Shown: positions 37,456 through 48,013 of the stretch, one piece after another
Position numbering within the stretch: position 1 is the stretch's first letter
How the letters are laid out: every line of letters starts with the position of its first letter
DNA from: Kalmanozyma brasiliensis GHG001
Lineage: Eukaryota; Basidiomycota; Ustilaginomycetes; Ustilaginales
NCBI RefSeq assembly: GCF_000497045.1
Contig: NW_015961965.1
Location: 66,779-130,778 of the forward strand
Reading direction: 5' to 3'
Length of the DNA stretch: 64,000 nt
Notes under the pieces: generated by a model
Told to the model about the DNA's origin: nothing
The model's input: only the letters and a program-made list of their open reading frames with translations
Database searches by the model: none
Translations under genes and position numbers: made by a program

Positions 37456-39720
37456 CTAGGAGGTTGGGGAACCGAACGCGTCGAGCGGCAGCAGCACCGC
37501 TTCCCACCCATGTGGTCCGACGTATTGCAACTCGACCTTGGACTGGGCGCTAAAGTGCTTGCCTACGATGATCCTGAACGAGTAGCCGGTGAGGTCGCTA
37601 TCTGCGAGCTTGCTGCCGAGCGTTGTGGTTCGATCGTCGATGACGAGCTCGGAGGCTTGGTCGGTGGACCACCCTTCGTCCATTCCCAAGGTGGGCTTGG
37701 GCGGCGTGTCGGTGTGAGAAGCGGCGACGATGGACTCGAGGACAGTCCGAACGCTGCGATCGCTCCGTCTGGCGTGCGTGATGATGCGATGCCACACATC
37801 CTGTGCTGCTTGCACTTTGCCTGCGTCCCGAGGGTCAGCGATGACAATGACCCCGGTGAAAGGTGCCACTTCTGCTGGCCAGACGAAGCCTGATTTCTTC
37901 CCCTTTAACTTTCCCTTCCCATCGGTCGCTATCGACTGATCGTTGAATGTGGAATCGAAGTCTCCAATCGCTTTTTGCGCCAGCGCACCCAGAATCCGCG
38001 ACACGCCGATCCCATAACAGCCCATCTGAAATGGCACCCTTCCATTGGGCAGTCTCTCCACCGCCTCGGTTTCCGCCTTGACCTCGTTCGACGGGATGAA
38101 CCCTGCTTCGAGCGCCCGACTGTAGCGCTCCCCAAGGTAGAAGGTGTGGCCGATCTCGATGGCTTTGGTCTCCCGGAGCGAGTGCGGTGACTTGCACGAG
38201 GGGCAGGTGTCGTCGGCTTGAGCGGTGCGGATGTCTACCAGCGTCAGAGGCGGGGTGACGCCCGACGGCGAGGCGGCAAAGTGGCCGAATTGGGTTGGGA
38301 AGAGGTCCATGAGCGGCACTTGCGCGTTCGACGATGTGCCGGGTCGAGAGGTGAACGAGTTGACAGCGGCGATGAGCGCGTCGTTGAGTTCGGATGGGTC
38401 AAGGGAGGCGCATTCGAAATCGGCAAGGACCGAGAGCGAGGTGAAGCGCATTAGTGGGCCTTCCGGTCGATCCTTCCAGTCCCAGGTCGATGCTTGATCC
38501 AATGAGGAAGAGGAGGAAGAGTCGTAGAGCAACTCGATCTTGTCCTGCGCGGCTGCGTCATTCTTCCCTGCTTTATATGGCTCTGGCTGCTGTGGAGTGG
38601 TTGCAGTGTTGAGCTTGGCGATGCGCTTCTCGAGCTTGGTCTCGTTCAAACCTCGATCAAACGGCAGCACGAATGCGTGCATGACCTGATCCTGCACCTT
38701 GACATCCTTGCATCCAAACAGTAGCACCCTCACGTCGCTCGCCGCGACGGGCATGTGCGCCGGCTTGGGCATCGAGACTGCCTTTTCGGTGTTGGCGGTG
38801 TAGTCGCACTTCGCGCACGATATCAACGTGTCTTCCCCTGCAGCATCTTCCACATGATACTCATGACTCTTGTTGCCGCCTATAGCACCCGTGTCCGCCT
38901 CAGCGGCCTTCCACCTGCCATTCTCGCCAAAGACCCGATCAAATATCCTCGCATAGGCCCGTCTTACCTCGTCATACGTGGCTATCGCGTCGCTCGCACT
39001 CTTGTCGAACGAGTACAGATCCTTCATCAAAAATTCTTTGGTGCGCAGCAGACCCATCCTCGGTCTCGGTTCGTCTCTGAACTTGGTGGTGATCTGATAC
39101 AGCCGGAGAGGCAGTTGGCGGTCCGAATCGACCTCGTGGGCGACGAGCTTGGTGATCTCCTCCTCGTGGGTGGGGCCGAGGACGAACTCGGAATCCTTTC
39201 GATCGCGAAGCTTGTACAGCTCGCTACCCATGACGGCGTAGCGACCGGTTTGATGCCATAGCTTGGAGGGGAGGAGGTTGGGGAGGGCGAGGCGGGAGGC
39301 GGAGATGGACGAGAGCTCTTGGTCGATGATGGTGGTGAGCTTGCGGAGGATGCGGAGTGCGTTGGGAAGGAGAGTGAAGACGCCAGATGAGGAGGAGCGG
39401 ATATAGCCGCCGCGAAGTAGGAGTTGGAGTGAAGGTAGCGGGTCGTCGATGGCTGCTGTTGATGAGGGGCCCGAAGACGAGGAGATCTGAGATGCTTTTT
39501 GCGTGGGAGAAAAGTGTGCCGAGAGTCGAAGTGGTTGCAAGTGGCTTCGCCGTGATGATGCTTGTGTTGACGATGAGCTAGAAGTCGATACTTGTGCCGG
39601 CTGAGAGGTGAGGGTCAGTCGACTCGAGCTAGCAAAGCAGCGCCATTGCTGCTGCGCTGAACGGGATGAGCCCGCTATCGATCGACATACAGAGCATGAC
39701 AGCCTCTGCCGCGACGCCAT
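37456..39720 (-). CDS. AIM10: Mitochondrial prolyl-tRNA synthetase (bacterial type)
   Basis: Class II synthetase that charges mitochondrial tRNA-Pro. The 754 residues begin with a Ser/Arg-rich presequence (about 1-60). The catalytic core is of bacterial type: LLRGGYIRSSSSGVFTLLP, then FVLGPTHEEEITKLV and the motif 2 loop YQITTKFRDEPRPRMGLLRTKEFLM. A block with CAKCDYTANTEKAV follows, as in the bacterial enzyme, then GHTFYLGERYS and motif 3 MGCYGIGVSRILGALAQ. The C-terminal anticodon-binding domain begins near VWPAEVAPF. There are extra Ser-rich insertions but the motifs are complete. Divergent from the acyl-CoA dehydrogenase gene. Confidence 0.94.
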   Translation of the reverse strand: MASRQRLSCSVCRSIAGSSRSAQQQWRCFASSSRLTLTSQPAQVSTSSSSSTQASSRRSHLQPLRLSAHFSPTQKASQISSSSGPSSTAAIDDPLPSLQLLLRGGYIRSSSSGVFTLLPNALRILRKLTTIIDQELSSISASRLALPNLLPSKLWHQTGRYAVMGSELYKLRDRKDSEFVLGPTHEEEITKLVAHEVDSDRQLPLRLYQITTKFRDEPRPRMGLLRTKEFLMKDLYSFDKSASDAIATYDEVRRAYARIFDRVFGENGRWKAAEADTGAIGGNKSHEYHVEDAAGEDTLISCAKCDYTANTEKAVSMPKPAHMPVAASDVRVLLFGCKDVKVQDQVMHAFVLPFDRGLNETKLEKRIAKLNTATTPQQPEPYKAGKNDAAAQDKIELLYDSSSSSSLDQASTWDWKDRPEGPLMRFTSLSVLADFECASLDPSELNDALIAAVNSFTSRPGTSSNAQVPLMDLFPTQFGHFAASPSGVTPPLTLVDIRTAQADDTCPSCKSPHSLRETKAIEIGHTFYLGERYSRALEAGFIPSNEVKAETEAVERLPNGRVPFQMGCYGIGVSRILGALAQKAIGDFDSTFNDQSIATDGKGKLKGKKSGFVWPAEVAPFTGVIVIADPRDAGKVQAAQDVWHRIITHARRSDRSVRTVLESIVAASHTDTPPKPTLGMDEGWSTDQASELVIDDRTTTLGSKLADSDLTGYSFRIIVGKHFSAQSKVELQYVGPHGWEAVLLPLDAFGSPTS

Positions 39721-40691
39721 CGTGCGAATTAGGTGGCAAATGCTTTCGGCAAGTCCCGAAGGCTTGGTACCTGCTCTTCTCGAGCTGACTGGAGCAATCG
39801 CGACACCCGACAGCTGTGATAGGGAGTGTGAGAAAGTAGTTTGGCGTGGCCGGTTTCGTGACCGCGCACGAGCATGTCCAGGAGAGCGAGACTTCTTCTT
39901 CAGGGTCCAGCTCTCGAGAGGTTGTATTACTAATGCTTACACTCATGGTACGGTTGAATATCCTCGCTCGCGAATGATTTCGGGTCAAAATACACTGACA
40001 GGGCGCTGCAGATTCGGATGACCGTTGAAGCCGACTGCCGGACGCAGCTTAGCTGAGATTGCGCTCGCAGGTTGAAAGCGAACCACAGCAGAACCGCGCT
40101 ATCGTCGCCGCAGCCTGCTTTCGTCACCGCGCGCGCACACCACCAGCCAAGCCTTGTTTCTTCTTACCTCTTTCGCCCGGTCTGATCCGCTCACCGGTAG
40201 AACCTCGACGTCGCTGACCACAAAGAAGCAGAAGCTTTCGACTGATCGAGCTTGTTGTGGTTGATAACATGCTGGATGAGAGAGGATTACGGTGCTCATG
40301 AACGACTGCTCCAATTGTCAAAAAGACTTGCTGGGACAGCGAATGGCTACGACCGTCAACACCGTTCGCTGCTCCGAAGAAGAGAAGAACAACAGGGACA
40401 AGGTCAAGATTAGCAGCTGAGCGAGGGCTTGCAGAAGGAGTGTGTGTTTGCGCGCGCATAGAAACGAAAAGCGGGGTCCAATCCGCCTTGCTCGCTTGTC
40501 TGCCTGTCAAGCGCGTTGCTTTTGAAAGAGCCAACGAGAACCGGTCCAGCAGCGCCATTCCAATCCGGTCTATTCGAGCGAAAATCGGCACTCTGCCAAC
40601 GCACCGCCGCCGTGCTCAACCCAAGTACATATACCTTCGGGGACCCCGCATCTTCCTCTCCCTTACACACCATCCTACCTCTTTCGCAACA
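39721..40691. other. Divergent intergenic region
   Basis: Lies between the starts of the mitochondrial ProRS gene (minus) and the acyl-CoA dehydrogenase gene (plus). The dehydrogenase frame is open upstream to 40440 but has no ATG before 40692. No gene or repeat is seen. Confidence 0.5.
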
Positions 40692-42080
40692 ATGTCACTC
40701 CGATCCTCCTCAAGCCGCATTTTGGCGCGTGCCACGCAGGCTGCCGTCGCCGCTCCTCGCGCGCCCGCCCTCGCCACGGCGCGATGCATGAGCTCCACCT
40801 CTTCCTCGCCCGCCTGGGCCGCTGTGGCCACCAAGCCCTCCACCCAGCGTCTCGTCTCGGCCGCCCGTACCTTCTCCACCACCTCCTCCGCTTCGTCCGA
40901 CTTCGAATCCCCCTTCGGCGTCAACTCGCTCTCCAAGTACACCGAGGAGGAGGAGATGCTGCGCGAAGCCGTCCAGCGTTTCGCCCAGGACGTCGTCGCC
41001 CCCCGCGTCGAGGCCATGGACGAAGCCGAAAAGATGGATCCCGAAATCATCAAGGGCTTGTTCGAGCAGGGCCTCATGGGTGTCGAGACTTCGGCTGACC
41101 ACGGTGGTGCCGGTTGCTCGTTCACCGCAGCCATCATTGTCATCGAGGAACTGGCCAAGGTGGATCCTTCGGTCTCGGTGTTGTGCGATGTGCACAATAC
41201 GTTGGTCAACACGGTCATCCGCAAGTACGCTAGCAAGACGATTCAGGACAAGTACCTGCCTCAGCTGTCGGAGAAGACACTTGGGTCCTTCTGTCTCTCC
41301 GAGCCGGCCAGTGGTTCCGACGCATTCGCCATGAAGACCTCGTGCAAGAAGTCCGCCGATGGCAAGAGCTGGACGTTGAACGGAAGCAAGATGTGGATCA
41401 CCAACTCGAACGAGGCCGAGTTCTTCATCGTTTTCGCCCAATCCGATCCCAGCAAGGGTTACAAGGGCATCAACGCCTTTGCGGTCGAAAAGGCGATGGG
41501 TGTCGAAATCGCTAAGAAGGAGAAGAAGCTCGGTATCCGCGCCTCGTCGACGTGCACGGTCAACTTTGACGACGTCGTTGTCCCCGCTGAGAACCTCGTC
41601 GGTGAGGAGGGTAAGGGGTACAAGATCGCCATTGAGATCCTTAACGAGGGTCGCGTGGGCATTGCTGCTCAGATGATCGGTCTTGCCCAGGGTGCCGTTG
41701 ATAAGGCCATCCGATATGCTGCCGACCGCAAGCAGTTTGGGAAAAAGATCACCTCGTTCCAGGGCATGCAATTCCAGATCTCGCAGATCATGATGGAGAT
41801 CGAAGCCGCTCGCACCCTCACCTACAACGCGGCGAGGCTGAAGGAGGAAGGTCGCCCTTTCACCAAGGAAGCCGCTATGGCGAAACTCTTTGCTAGTCAG
41901 GTCGCCCAGCGGGCCAGCGGTAGCGCCATCGAATGGTGCGGCGGTGTTGGATTCACCAGGGAGACCGGCATCGAGAAGTACTGGAGAGACTCCAAGATCG
42001 GCGCCATCTACGAGGGGACTAGCAACATCATGCTCGAGACCATCTTCAAGCTGGTCGAGAGGGAGATGGATCTCAAGTGA
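40692..42080 (+). CDS. Acyl-CoA dehydrogenase, short/branched-chain type, mitochondrial
   Basis: FAD enzyme that introduces the alpha-beta double bond in short or methyl-branched acyl-CoA and passes electrons to ETF. The ATG at 40692 gives 462 residues with a long presequence (about 1-75, many Arg, Ser and Ala, no acids). The domains are intact: N-terminal helical (EEEMLREAVQRFAQ), the middle beta domain (SFCLSEPASGSDAF, WITNSNEAEFF) and the C-terminal helical domain (ADRKQFGKKITSFQ). The catalytic Glu is in IYEGTSNIML (about 441). The wording is closest to the ACADSB or SCAD group. The exact chain-length preference cannot be told from sequence. Strong codon bias suggests high expression. Convergent with the SDR gene. 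Confidence 0.93.
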   Translation: MSLRSSSSRILARATQAAVAAPRAPALATARCMSSTSSSPAWAAVATKPSTQRLVSAARTFSTTSSASSDFESPFGVNSLSKYTEEEEMLREAVQRFAQDVVAPRVEAMDEAEKMDPEIIKGLFEQGLMGVETSADHGGAGCSFTAAIIVIEELAKVDPSVSVLCDVHNTLVNTVIRKYASKTIQDKYLPQLSEKTLGSFCLSEPASGSDAFAMKTSCKKSADGKSWTLNGSKMWITNSNEAEFFIVFAQSDPSKGYKGINAFAVEKAMGVEIAKKEKKLGIRASSTCTVNFDDVVVPAENLVGEEGKGYKIAIEILNEGRVGIAAQMIGLAQGAVDKAIRYAADRKQFGKKITSFQGMQFQISQIMMEIEAARTLTYNAARLKEEGRPFTKEAAMAKLFASQVAQRASGSAIEWCGGVGFTRETGIEKYWRDSKIGAIYEGTSNIMLETIFKLVEREMDLK

Positions 42081-42488
42081 ACGGTCAGAGCACCAAAATA
42101 CGATTGTGAATACGAATCATCGATGTCTTCAAAGCTGAGTGGGATGTGTGAATGTGTGACAAGAAGTGGACAAGGGCTTGCGTCAGATGCAGCTTCACAC
42201 GAATGTGTGTCGATGCCCTGCCGGCTCCCTACATGCAGCCAAGCGGCTCTGCCGCTCGCGCTGTTGCTCACTGGTTCGCATCAAACGAGGCTCTGGCGCG
42301 GCTTCGCGCCTCATCATCGCGCTCCCAAAGCTGTTCATCCCACCCTCTCTTGCCTTGGGTTCCGCATCCCACGCAAAGACGCACTGTGTACACGCACTCA
42401 TCACACACCTCCTTCTCGTTCCAACATGCAAAATCTTCGCATTCCCGATCGACTCCACCACAACGAGACTGTGTGCATTGTGGGGCAT
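42081..42488. other. Intergenic, 3' ends of two convergent genes
   Basis: Between the stop codons of the acyl-CoA dehydrogenase and the SDR. Short overlapping frames here have no domain. No feature is recognised. Confidence 0.5.
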
Positions 42489-43599
42489 TCAAACGCACCT
42501 CCCGCCGTCGACAGGCACCTCAATCCCGGTAACAAAGCAGCTCGCCTCATCCGCGAGGAACAGACAGGCGTTGGCGATGTCGCTCCCCTCGCTAAGGCGG
42601 CCGATGGGGATCGAGGCGTTGAACTTTTCCAGTTGGCTCGACGACATGCTATCTCCGGCCTCTTTGGAGCCGGCGAACTTGGAGAGCCTATCCGCCGTCG
42701 TCGCAGGTGGTGGGTTTGGCAGAGCGTCCGGTGAGTGGATCGAAGCGGGGCCGTGAGCGATAGTGAGAGAGATAGATTGAGCAGCATTGAACGAGGTGTT
42801 AGCAAGGCACAAGGTCAACTGGACGAAAAGTTCGGACGTGCAACGTACAAAGGCGTATTGCCGGCGACTGGGCAAACCGTGTTGAATCGGACCTTGTGAG
42901 GCGCGTACTCGACGGCGAGCGCCTTGGTGGCCGTCGACACTGCTCCCTTTGACGCGTTATCTGTGATCGTCGAAACCGATGGTCAGCATGTATTCCTTGG
43001 ATCTTCGTCGAGCCCTTTTTCCATCGAGCATTCCTGGTGCCGTGCGGAGGTTACTTACACCAAACCAGTCCAGGCCGAGGCCGGAGTGCCGCCGTACTAC
43101 TAACGTTGACCCAACTGGCATCCTTCCCACCTGCCTCCAATACCGCCGGGAGCAGCACTTCGACGCTGAGGAAGATGCTTTTGACATTGATCTCAAACAC
43201 CCGATCGAATTCGTCCTCGGTGACCTGTAGCGTGGGTTTGTTGCTGTACGTCCAACCGGCGTTGTTGACCACGACGCTTGGAGGTGCACCAAAGACGTTC
43301 TTGCACTGGTCCAGGGCTCTCTGCCAGTCGGTGCGCTGGGTGATATCGCTCTTCAGCGCGAATGCGCGGCCGATGGGTGTGGTAGGCGCAGTCGCCGTCG
43401 ACCCTTCGGATCCGTGTGGATGAGGAGAGGCGATCGTGTACGGATCGTACTCTCCATCCGTCGCTAGCAGGTCCATCACGAGACATTTGGCACCTTCAGA
43501 GACAAAGAGCGAGACGATGGATGCTCCAAATCCACGCGTTCCGCCCGTGACGATGCAGATCTTGTTCGCCAACCGCCCGCTGCTGCTTGAAGTTGACAT
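42489..43599 (-). CDS. Short-chain dehydrogenase/reductase, three exons
   Basis: NAD(P)-dependent oxidoreductase of the classical SDR type. Exons on the minus strand are 43599-43059, 42960-42849 and 42687-42489 (donors GTAAGT and GTACGT; acceptors ending ACAG and ATAG), giving 283 residues in frame. Motifs: TGGTRGFG (18-25, cofactor binding), VVVNNAGWTYS, the catalytic Ser in VNVSSTAAL, and the catalytic Tyr-Lys in YNASK. The Tyr codon is split by intron 1, which supports the junction. The C-terminus ends TGIEVPVDGGRCV, the usual SDR end. Upstream in-frame sequence is leader; the ATG at 43599 is nearest the fold. Substrate unknown; closest in style to FabG-like or gluconate-5-dehydrogenase-like enzymes. 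Confidence 0.9.
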
Positions 43600-44263
43600 G
43601 ACGTCCCTGAACTTTGCGCGTGTCAGTTCGTGTGTGAGTTCCTGTTGAGAAGCGTAAAGCGTCGACGGATGGACGAACGGTGGATATGAAGAGGGGGAGG
43701 AAGAGCTGAAACAAGGTTGGGGAAGATGAAGCAAGAGGTCCGGGTAAGATTGGTGAAGCCGGTCAAAGGGTTGAAGAGGGGGGACGTGCGGCCCAGGTTT
43801 AATCGTTCGGCGTTGGCACATCTCGCTTTTACGCACTCCCTTCGATTGCGGGGTAAGACTCATCCCCCACACACACATTCTATAGCCGGAACTTCCCACC
43901 CTCTGTCTCGCTTGGTCATACAGCATGCCGAGCCACCCGATCGCGCTCGCCAGACCGGACGAAGGAAAGACGGATGAAGTCGACACAGCTCGTCACGGGA
44001 ACACCCACCACAAGAGGAGAGGAGCTAAATCCGATACGCCTTTCCCCCCCACGTCGCGCGCCACGCCACAGCAAGCTCTAATTCCACCGCAAAGTCGGAC
44101 TTACAACCCCCCCACACACAGCTTATCGCGCCGTACAATTCGCCGTTCCTTCTCACACTCTGGCCGTCTCACTCCCTCTCACGCAAGCCGTCTCACACTC
44201 TCCCACAACACGTGAATCGATCCGAACGAATGAGATGAAATGCAAGAGATACTTTGATAGTGT
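43600..44263. other. Intergenic, promoter side of the SDR gene
   Basis: Lies between the SDR start and the CDC14 stop. Contains C-rich and CACACA tracts near 43870 and 44100-44215. No gene is recognised. Confidence 0.5.
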
Positions 44264-47200
44264 TTAAGCAACGACGTCCAATCCAGCCTCGCCAGTGCTA
44301 CTCCTTCTCGGCCTCCTCGTTCCCGCGGGCCCACCCTTCTGCAGTGCTGCAGAGACCTTTCTGGCCGCTCCGACCTTGGCCGCCCCTGCAGTGGGTAGCG
44401 GGGTGCGTCTGCCGGCAGCCACGCCGTTTGCAGCGGCCCGTGCGGCGCTGGCTGCCGTTGGCGCGGTCAACCGGCTCGCTGGTCGAGTGGGAACAGGATT
44501 GACGGTCGCAGCTGTGCTCACGCCTGATGCTACCCGACTTTTGGCGGGGGGCGCACGCAGGTCCGCTACGCTCTTCTGCGCTCGCAGACCGGTCCCTGCC
44601 ACTGCACGCGTGGTGGAAGGGACAAGTTTGGCTGAGACCGAACGACTGGTCGCAGCAACAGTGGGAGCGGGTGTGGAGCGCACAGTAACGGGCTTCCTCA
44701 CCGTCGCCACTCGCGCACTGGACGCTGTGGCGCCGTTCAACGTCGGCTTGACCGCGCGGATCACTTTCGGCCCCTGTGTGGCGCTACCAACAGGCGTGAG
44801 CGATGCCCGGATCGGAGGCTCCACGTTCTCGGCGTCCACCTTGATCTCCTCCTTCACCTCAGGTTTGGGTGGCGAAGGGGTGGGATGGCGCATCGACACC
44901 CTCGGCGCGGGTGAGTGCTGCGGAATGCAGTCAATCACACCGAGGACGTCGGCGTCGCTCATCACTTTTACGGGGGATGGCTGTCGAGATACTGCCGCGC
45001 TCCTGACGGGCGGAGATGCGGGTGGAGGAGGACTATCGCGCAACCCGTATCGCTCTTTGACCGAGGGCGAGGCGCGGAAGACCTCCGGCTTGGGCGAGGG
45101 GCTGGCGGTATCGCGACGACTCGAGGCACGGATGGGCGTGGCAACCGTAGCCGTGGCGATGGTGTTGGAGCGCGTGCGTTCGAAGCCGCGGACGCGCGCG
45201 ACGGGGGATGGGGTCAGGTTGACGAGTGCCGCTTTGGGAGAGGCGCGAGGGGTCGTCGAGTGAGGAGAGACGTTGATGCGCGACTCGACCAGAACGCCTG
45301 CTCCTGTGCCTGCCTCGACAGTGTGCGTGGTGCTGTTGGAGACGCCGCGCACTTTGGAGCCTTCGTCCGCTTCATCGGCCGCGGTCTCGGTGGCAGCAAC
45401 GGTGAGCGAGGGAGCAGCAGCAGTGGTTGGAACGGCGTCTATGTGAACCGATTGAGACGAGAGCATCAGGTGGGTGTTGAACGACCGTGTTGCCGCTGGG
45501 TATCGTCGAGAAGTGAGCTCCAAGCGTGCTACCGTAGCAGGCGCTTGGATTGCTGGTCTCTTGCGCGACGGCGAAGGCGACTTTCTCGGCTGACCGACAC
45601 AGGGTGCCGGCTTGACGTTCGGAGCGGCAGATGCAGGAACTCCTCGCGACACTCCTCGCTGTGCTCTCGGCGTTTGCGGTCCAGCAATGTTGGCATCCGC
45701 AGAATCGGCAGCGGCAGGGTCCGACTTGCGCTTCTGCCTCGGTCGCTTTTGCTCCTCCTCATCGCTGTCCCCCTCGATCGAGCCAGCACGGGCATGTTTG
45801 TGCACCTGTGCATGCTTGACGTCCTCGTCGAGGCTCACCTCGGCGTCGGTTTGCGAGTCGAAGCTGTCGTCTGCAGCAGCGCGGCGCTTGTTCGAAGCGC
45901 GAGTGACCGGAGCTGCACTTGCATTCGCTGCCGTCGCCGCAGCAGCAGCGGCCTGAGCAGCCGCTTCGATCTTGGCCCTCTCCTCGGCGATCAACAACTT
46001 GGCCTCCTTCATCGCATGGTCGCGCACGCCCCACTTGATCCACTCGACAAAGTTCTGGTACATAAAGTGCTGTTGCGGCCCGACGACGCATCCCGGTCGC
46101 ATGAAGCGCATGAACCCGATAGCCTCGCCGGCGCTGAAGCCGTGCTTCCACACGAGATATGCGCCGATCAGCACGCCTGTGCGACCTAATCCGGCCTTGC
46201 AGTGCACCGCCACGACGCCGTCCTGCGAAATGACCTTGTCCGCCTTGGCGATGAAGTCGGTGAGGATCTCGTCGGTAGGATTGGACCCGTCGTCGAAGTA
46301 CATGTCCGTATGATCAATGCCGGCGTCCAAGAAGGCCTCGCGGTCGTAGAGCGGGTTATTGAGACGCACGACAAGCTTGACCCCGCGGTCTTTGAAGTAG
46401 CGAATGGTACGACCGAACAACTTGTCCTCTCCTGGTGGGTGGAACGAGTAGGATGCGGGCAGACGACCTTCTCCGACGCGGAGCGCTTCGACGTAGGTGC
46501 GGTCGTTGGGCGAGGCAAAGGCGATAAAGTTGGGCGTGATCCAGTTCCAGTCGCCGTTGCTCACCTCTTCGTACTTTTCGTACTCGTCCAGGTTGAATGT
46601 AGTGAGATCGAGCAGGCCTTCATTGATAGCACGATGGACGCCGTAGAGGATATCTTGGATGGAGAGATTGTAATCGGCTCGACCGTAGCCAGCGTCACGG
46701 AAAGGCCTGAACTCTAGTTCAGAGATCGGGTAGAAGGCGTCTGCGGGATTGACTTTGCCGATGATCATGGCGTAGAGTGTGACGAGCAGCGCTGCGTTGG
46801 CCTTCTGTGCGGGTGCATCGGTGGTGTAGAGCACGAGGGTAGCGTCTTGCATGTCTGGGTCGGTGAGCATGTGATGGACGTGCAGGCAGAAGCGGTAGAA
46901 CATGCCGACGTTGAGCGGACCCCAATCAAACCAGAAGCTGAGGTAGACGAGATCGCGGTCGATGTTGAACCAGTGCAGCCGCGATGGATTGGTCTCGCTT
47001 GCGTCTACATACTTCTTGATCTCGGCATCGTTGAAGTTCTTCCACGCCGCTGGCTGGCCGTCTTGGTCGTTCAAGTCGTCTTCGGATGGCAAGTCGCCGG
47101 CGAACCATGTGAACCAGAGTCGTTTGTGGATGCGGATGAGGGGATGAGAGGGCCACAACTTGCCTGGGCTCTTGTTGCGGACTTTCCTCGGGGAGCGATG

Positions 47201-47362
47201 CGGTGAGTTAGGTAGATCTTGAAGTACAGCGCTCTCAATGAGCTGATCGTCGGGATGCGGTGTGTTGCTGCTTTCGGCGTCCGAGTCGAGGAAATCGGAA
47301 TCGTCGGGAGCAATGATGTGCTGCTGCCTCTCTTCGAGGACGAAAGCGGAAGTGGATGCCAT
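44264..47362 (-). CDS. CDC14: Cdc14 dual-specificity phosphatase
   Basis: Phosphatase that reverses Cdk1 phosphorylation at mitotic exit, septation and cytokinesis. The 1032 residues carry the tandem DSP fold: an N-terminal half (about 75-270, WFAGDLPSEDDLND-type linker, FWFDWGPLNVGMFYRFC) and the catalytic half with the signature VAVHCKAGLGRTG (Cys at about 388) and FMRFMRPGCVVGPQQHFMY. The C-terminal half (about 460-1032) is a long, Ser/Pro/Ala-rich disordered tail with basic patches and SP/TP sites, much longer than in budding yeast (551 residues in all). The tail probably carries localisation and Cdk-regulation signals. Same orientation as UBA1, which ends 651 bases upstream. Confidence 0.95.
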   Translation of the reverse strand: MASTSAFVLEERQQHIIAPDDSDFLDSDAESSNTPHPDDQLIESAVLQDLPNSPHRSPRKVRNKSPGKLWPSHPLIRIHKRLWFTWFAGDLPSEDDLNDQDGQPAAWKNFNDAEIKKYVDASETNPSRLHWFNIDRDLVYLSFWFDWGPLNVGMFYRFCLHVHHMLTDPDMQDATLVLYTTDAPAQKANAALLVTLYAMIIGKVNPADAFYPISELEFRPFRDAGYGRADYNLSIQDILYGVHRAINEGLLDLTTFNLDEYEKYEEVSNGDWNWITPNFIAFASPNDRTYVEALRVGEGRLPASYSFHPPGEDKLFGRTIRYFKDRGVKLVVRLNNPLYDREAFLDAGIDHTDMYFDDGSNPTDEILTDFIAKADKVISQDGVVAVHCKAGLGRTGVLIGAYLVWKHGFSAGEAIGFMRFMRPGCVVGPQQHFMYQNFVEWIKWGVRDHAMKEAKLLIAEERAKIEAAAQAAAAAATAANASAAPVTRASNKRRAAADDSFDSQTDAEVSLDEDVKHAQVHKHARAGSIEGDSDEEEQKRPRQKRKSDPAAADSADANIAGPQTPRAQRGVSRGVPASAAPNVKPAPCVGQPRKSPSPSRKRPAIQAPATVARLELTSRRYPAATRSFNTHLMLSSQSVHIDAVPTTAAAPSLTVAATETAADEADEGSKVRGVSNSTTHTVEAGTGAGVLVESRINVSPHSTTPRASPKAALVNLTPSPVARVRGFERTRSNTIATATVATPIRASSRRDTASPSPKPEVFRASPSVKERYGLRDSPPPPASPPVRSAAVSRQPSPVKVMSDADVLGVIDCIPQHSPAPRVSMRHPTPSPPKPEVKEEIKVDAENVEPPIRASLTPVGSATQGPKVIRAVKPTLNGATASSARVATVRKPVTVRSTPAPTVAATSRSVSAKLVPSTTRAVAGTGLRAQKSVADLRAPPAKSRVASGVSTAATVNPVPTRPASRLTAPTAASAARAAANGVAAGRRTPLPTAGAAKVGAARKVSAALQKGGPAGTRRPRRSSTGEAGLDVVA

Positions 47363-48013
47363 CTTGAGGGAAGTGATGCTAAAAGAGATGCTTTGAGAGA
47401 TGTTTGATGTTATTGCTGCTGCGGGAGCCGTGGCTGATGAAGTATTGCGGATGCTTGGATATCGAATGTAAGATGTTGCAGATGCTTGAGATGCTTGTCG
47501 TCGCAGCCGTGGCGAGATGCGAGTCGGATCGTCTGTTCTGGCTTGACAGCAATCGAAAGGATAGCGACCACGACTGAGCTTGCGGAAGGAGAGGGCAAAG
47601 GCGATAGGAAGAATGTGACGAGGCAGGAGCGAAAGATTGTTGCGAGCGTTGAACCGGATATCGGAGCGATGCTTGGCTCTTTTGCCTCAAAACAACACTC
47701 ACTCAACGGCCAAAGCGGCAAATGCAACTGAATCAGCCTCAGCCCTTTCAGCCTTGTTTTGGCTGCCCTGCTTAGCGAGCGCGTCTGGGCCTCTGCGCGT
47801 GACCTCTGCAATTTCGCCTCCTTCCAACTCCACACCAACACTCGCTTTCATCGACGTCGTTTGTCTTTCGGCGTAACATCTTTGCTTTTTTGCGCCGACC
47901 TGTTCAGCCTCGTCCTCAGAGCAGACAGACTTGGAAGCTCTTGCAAAGGTCGATGACATCTTTCAATGATTTGAATGTGATTGCACAACATTTCGAAGCG
48001 TACTATGTATCTT
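47363..48013. other. Intergenic, promoter side of CDC14
   Basis: Between two minus-strand genes. Contains direct repeats of GATGTTG/GATGCTTG character near 47440-47500, where ATCTTGA..GATGCT words recur on the minus strand leader. No gene is recognised. Confidence 0.4.

Noticed and set aside
40710..41771. Open frame of 353 codons on the minus strand
   Set aside because: Opposite the acyl-CoA dehydrogenase gene, whose protein is fully conserved; the antisense frame has no family features.
44295..46189. Two long plus-strand frames opposite CDC14
   Set aside because: They mirror the low-complexity Cdc14 tail and have no independent support.
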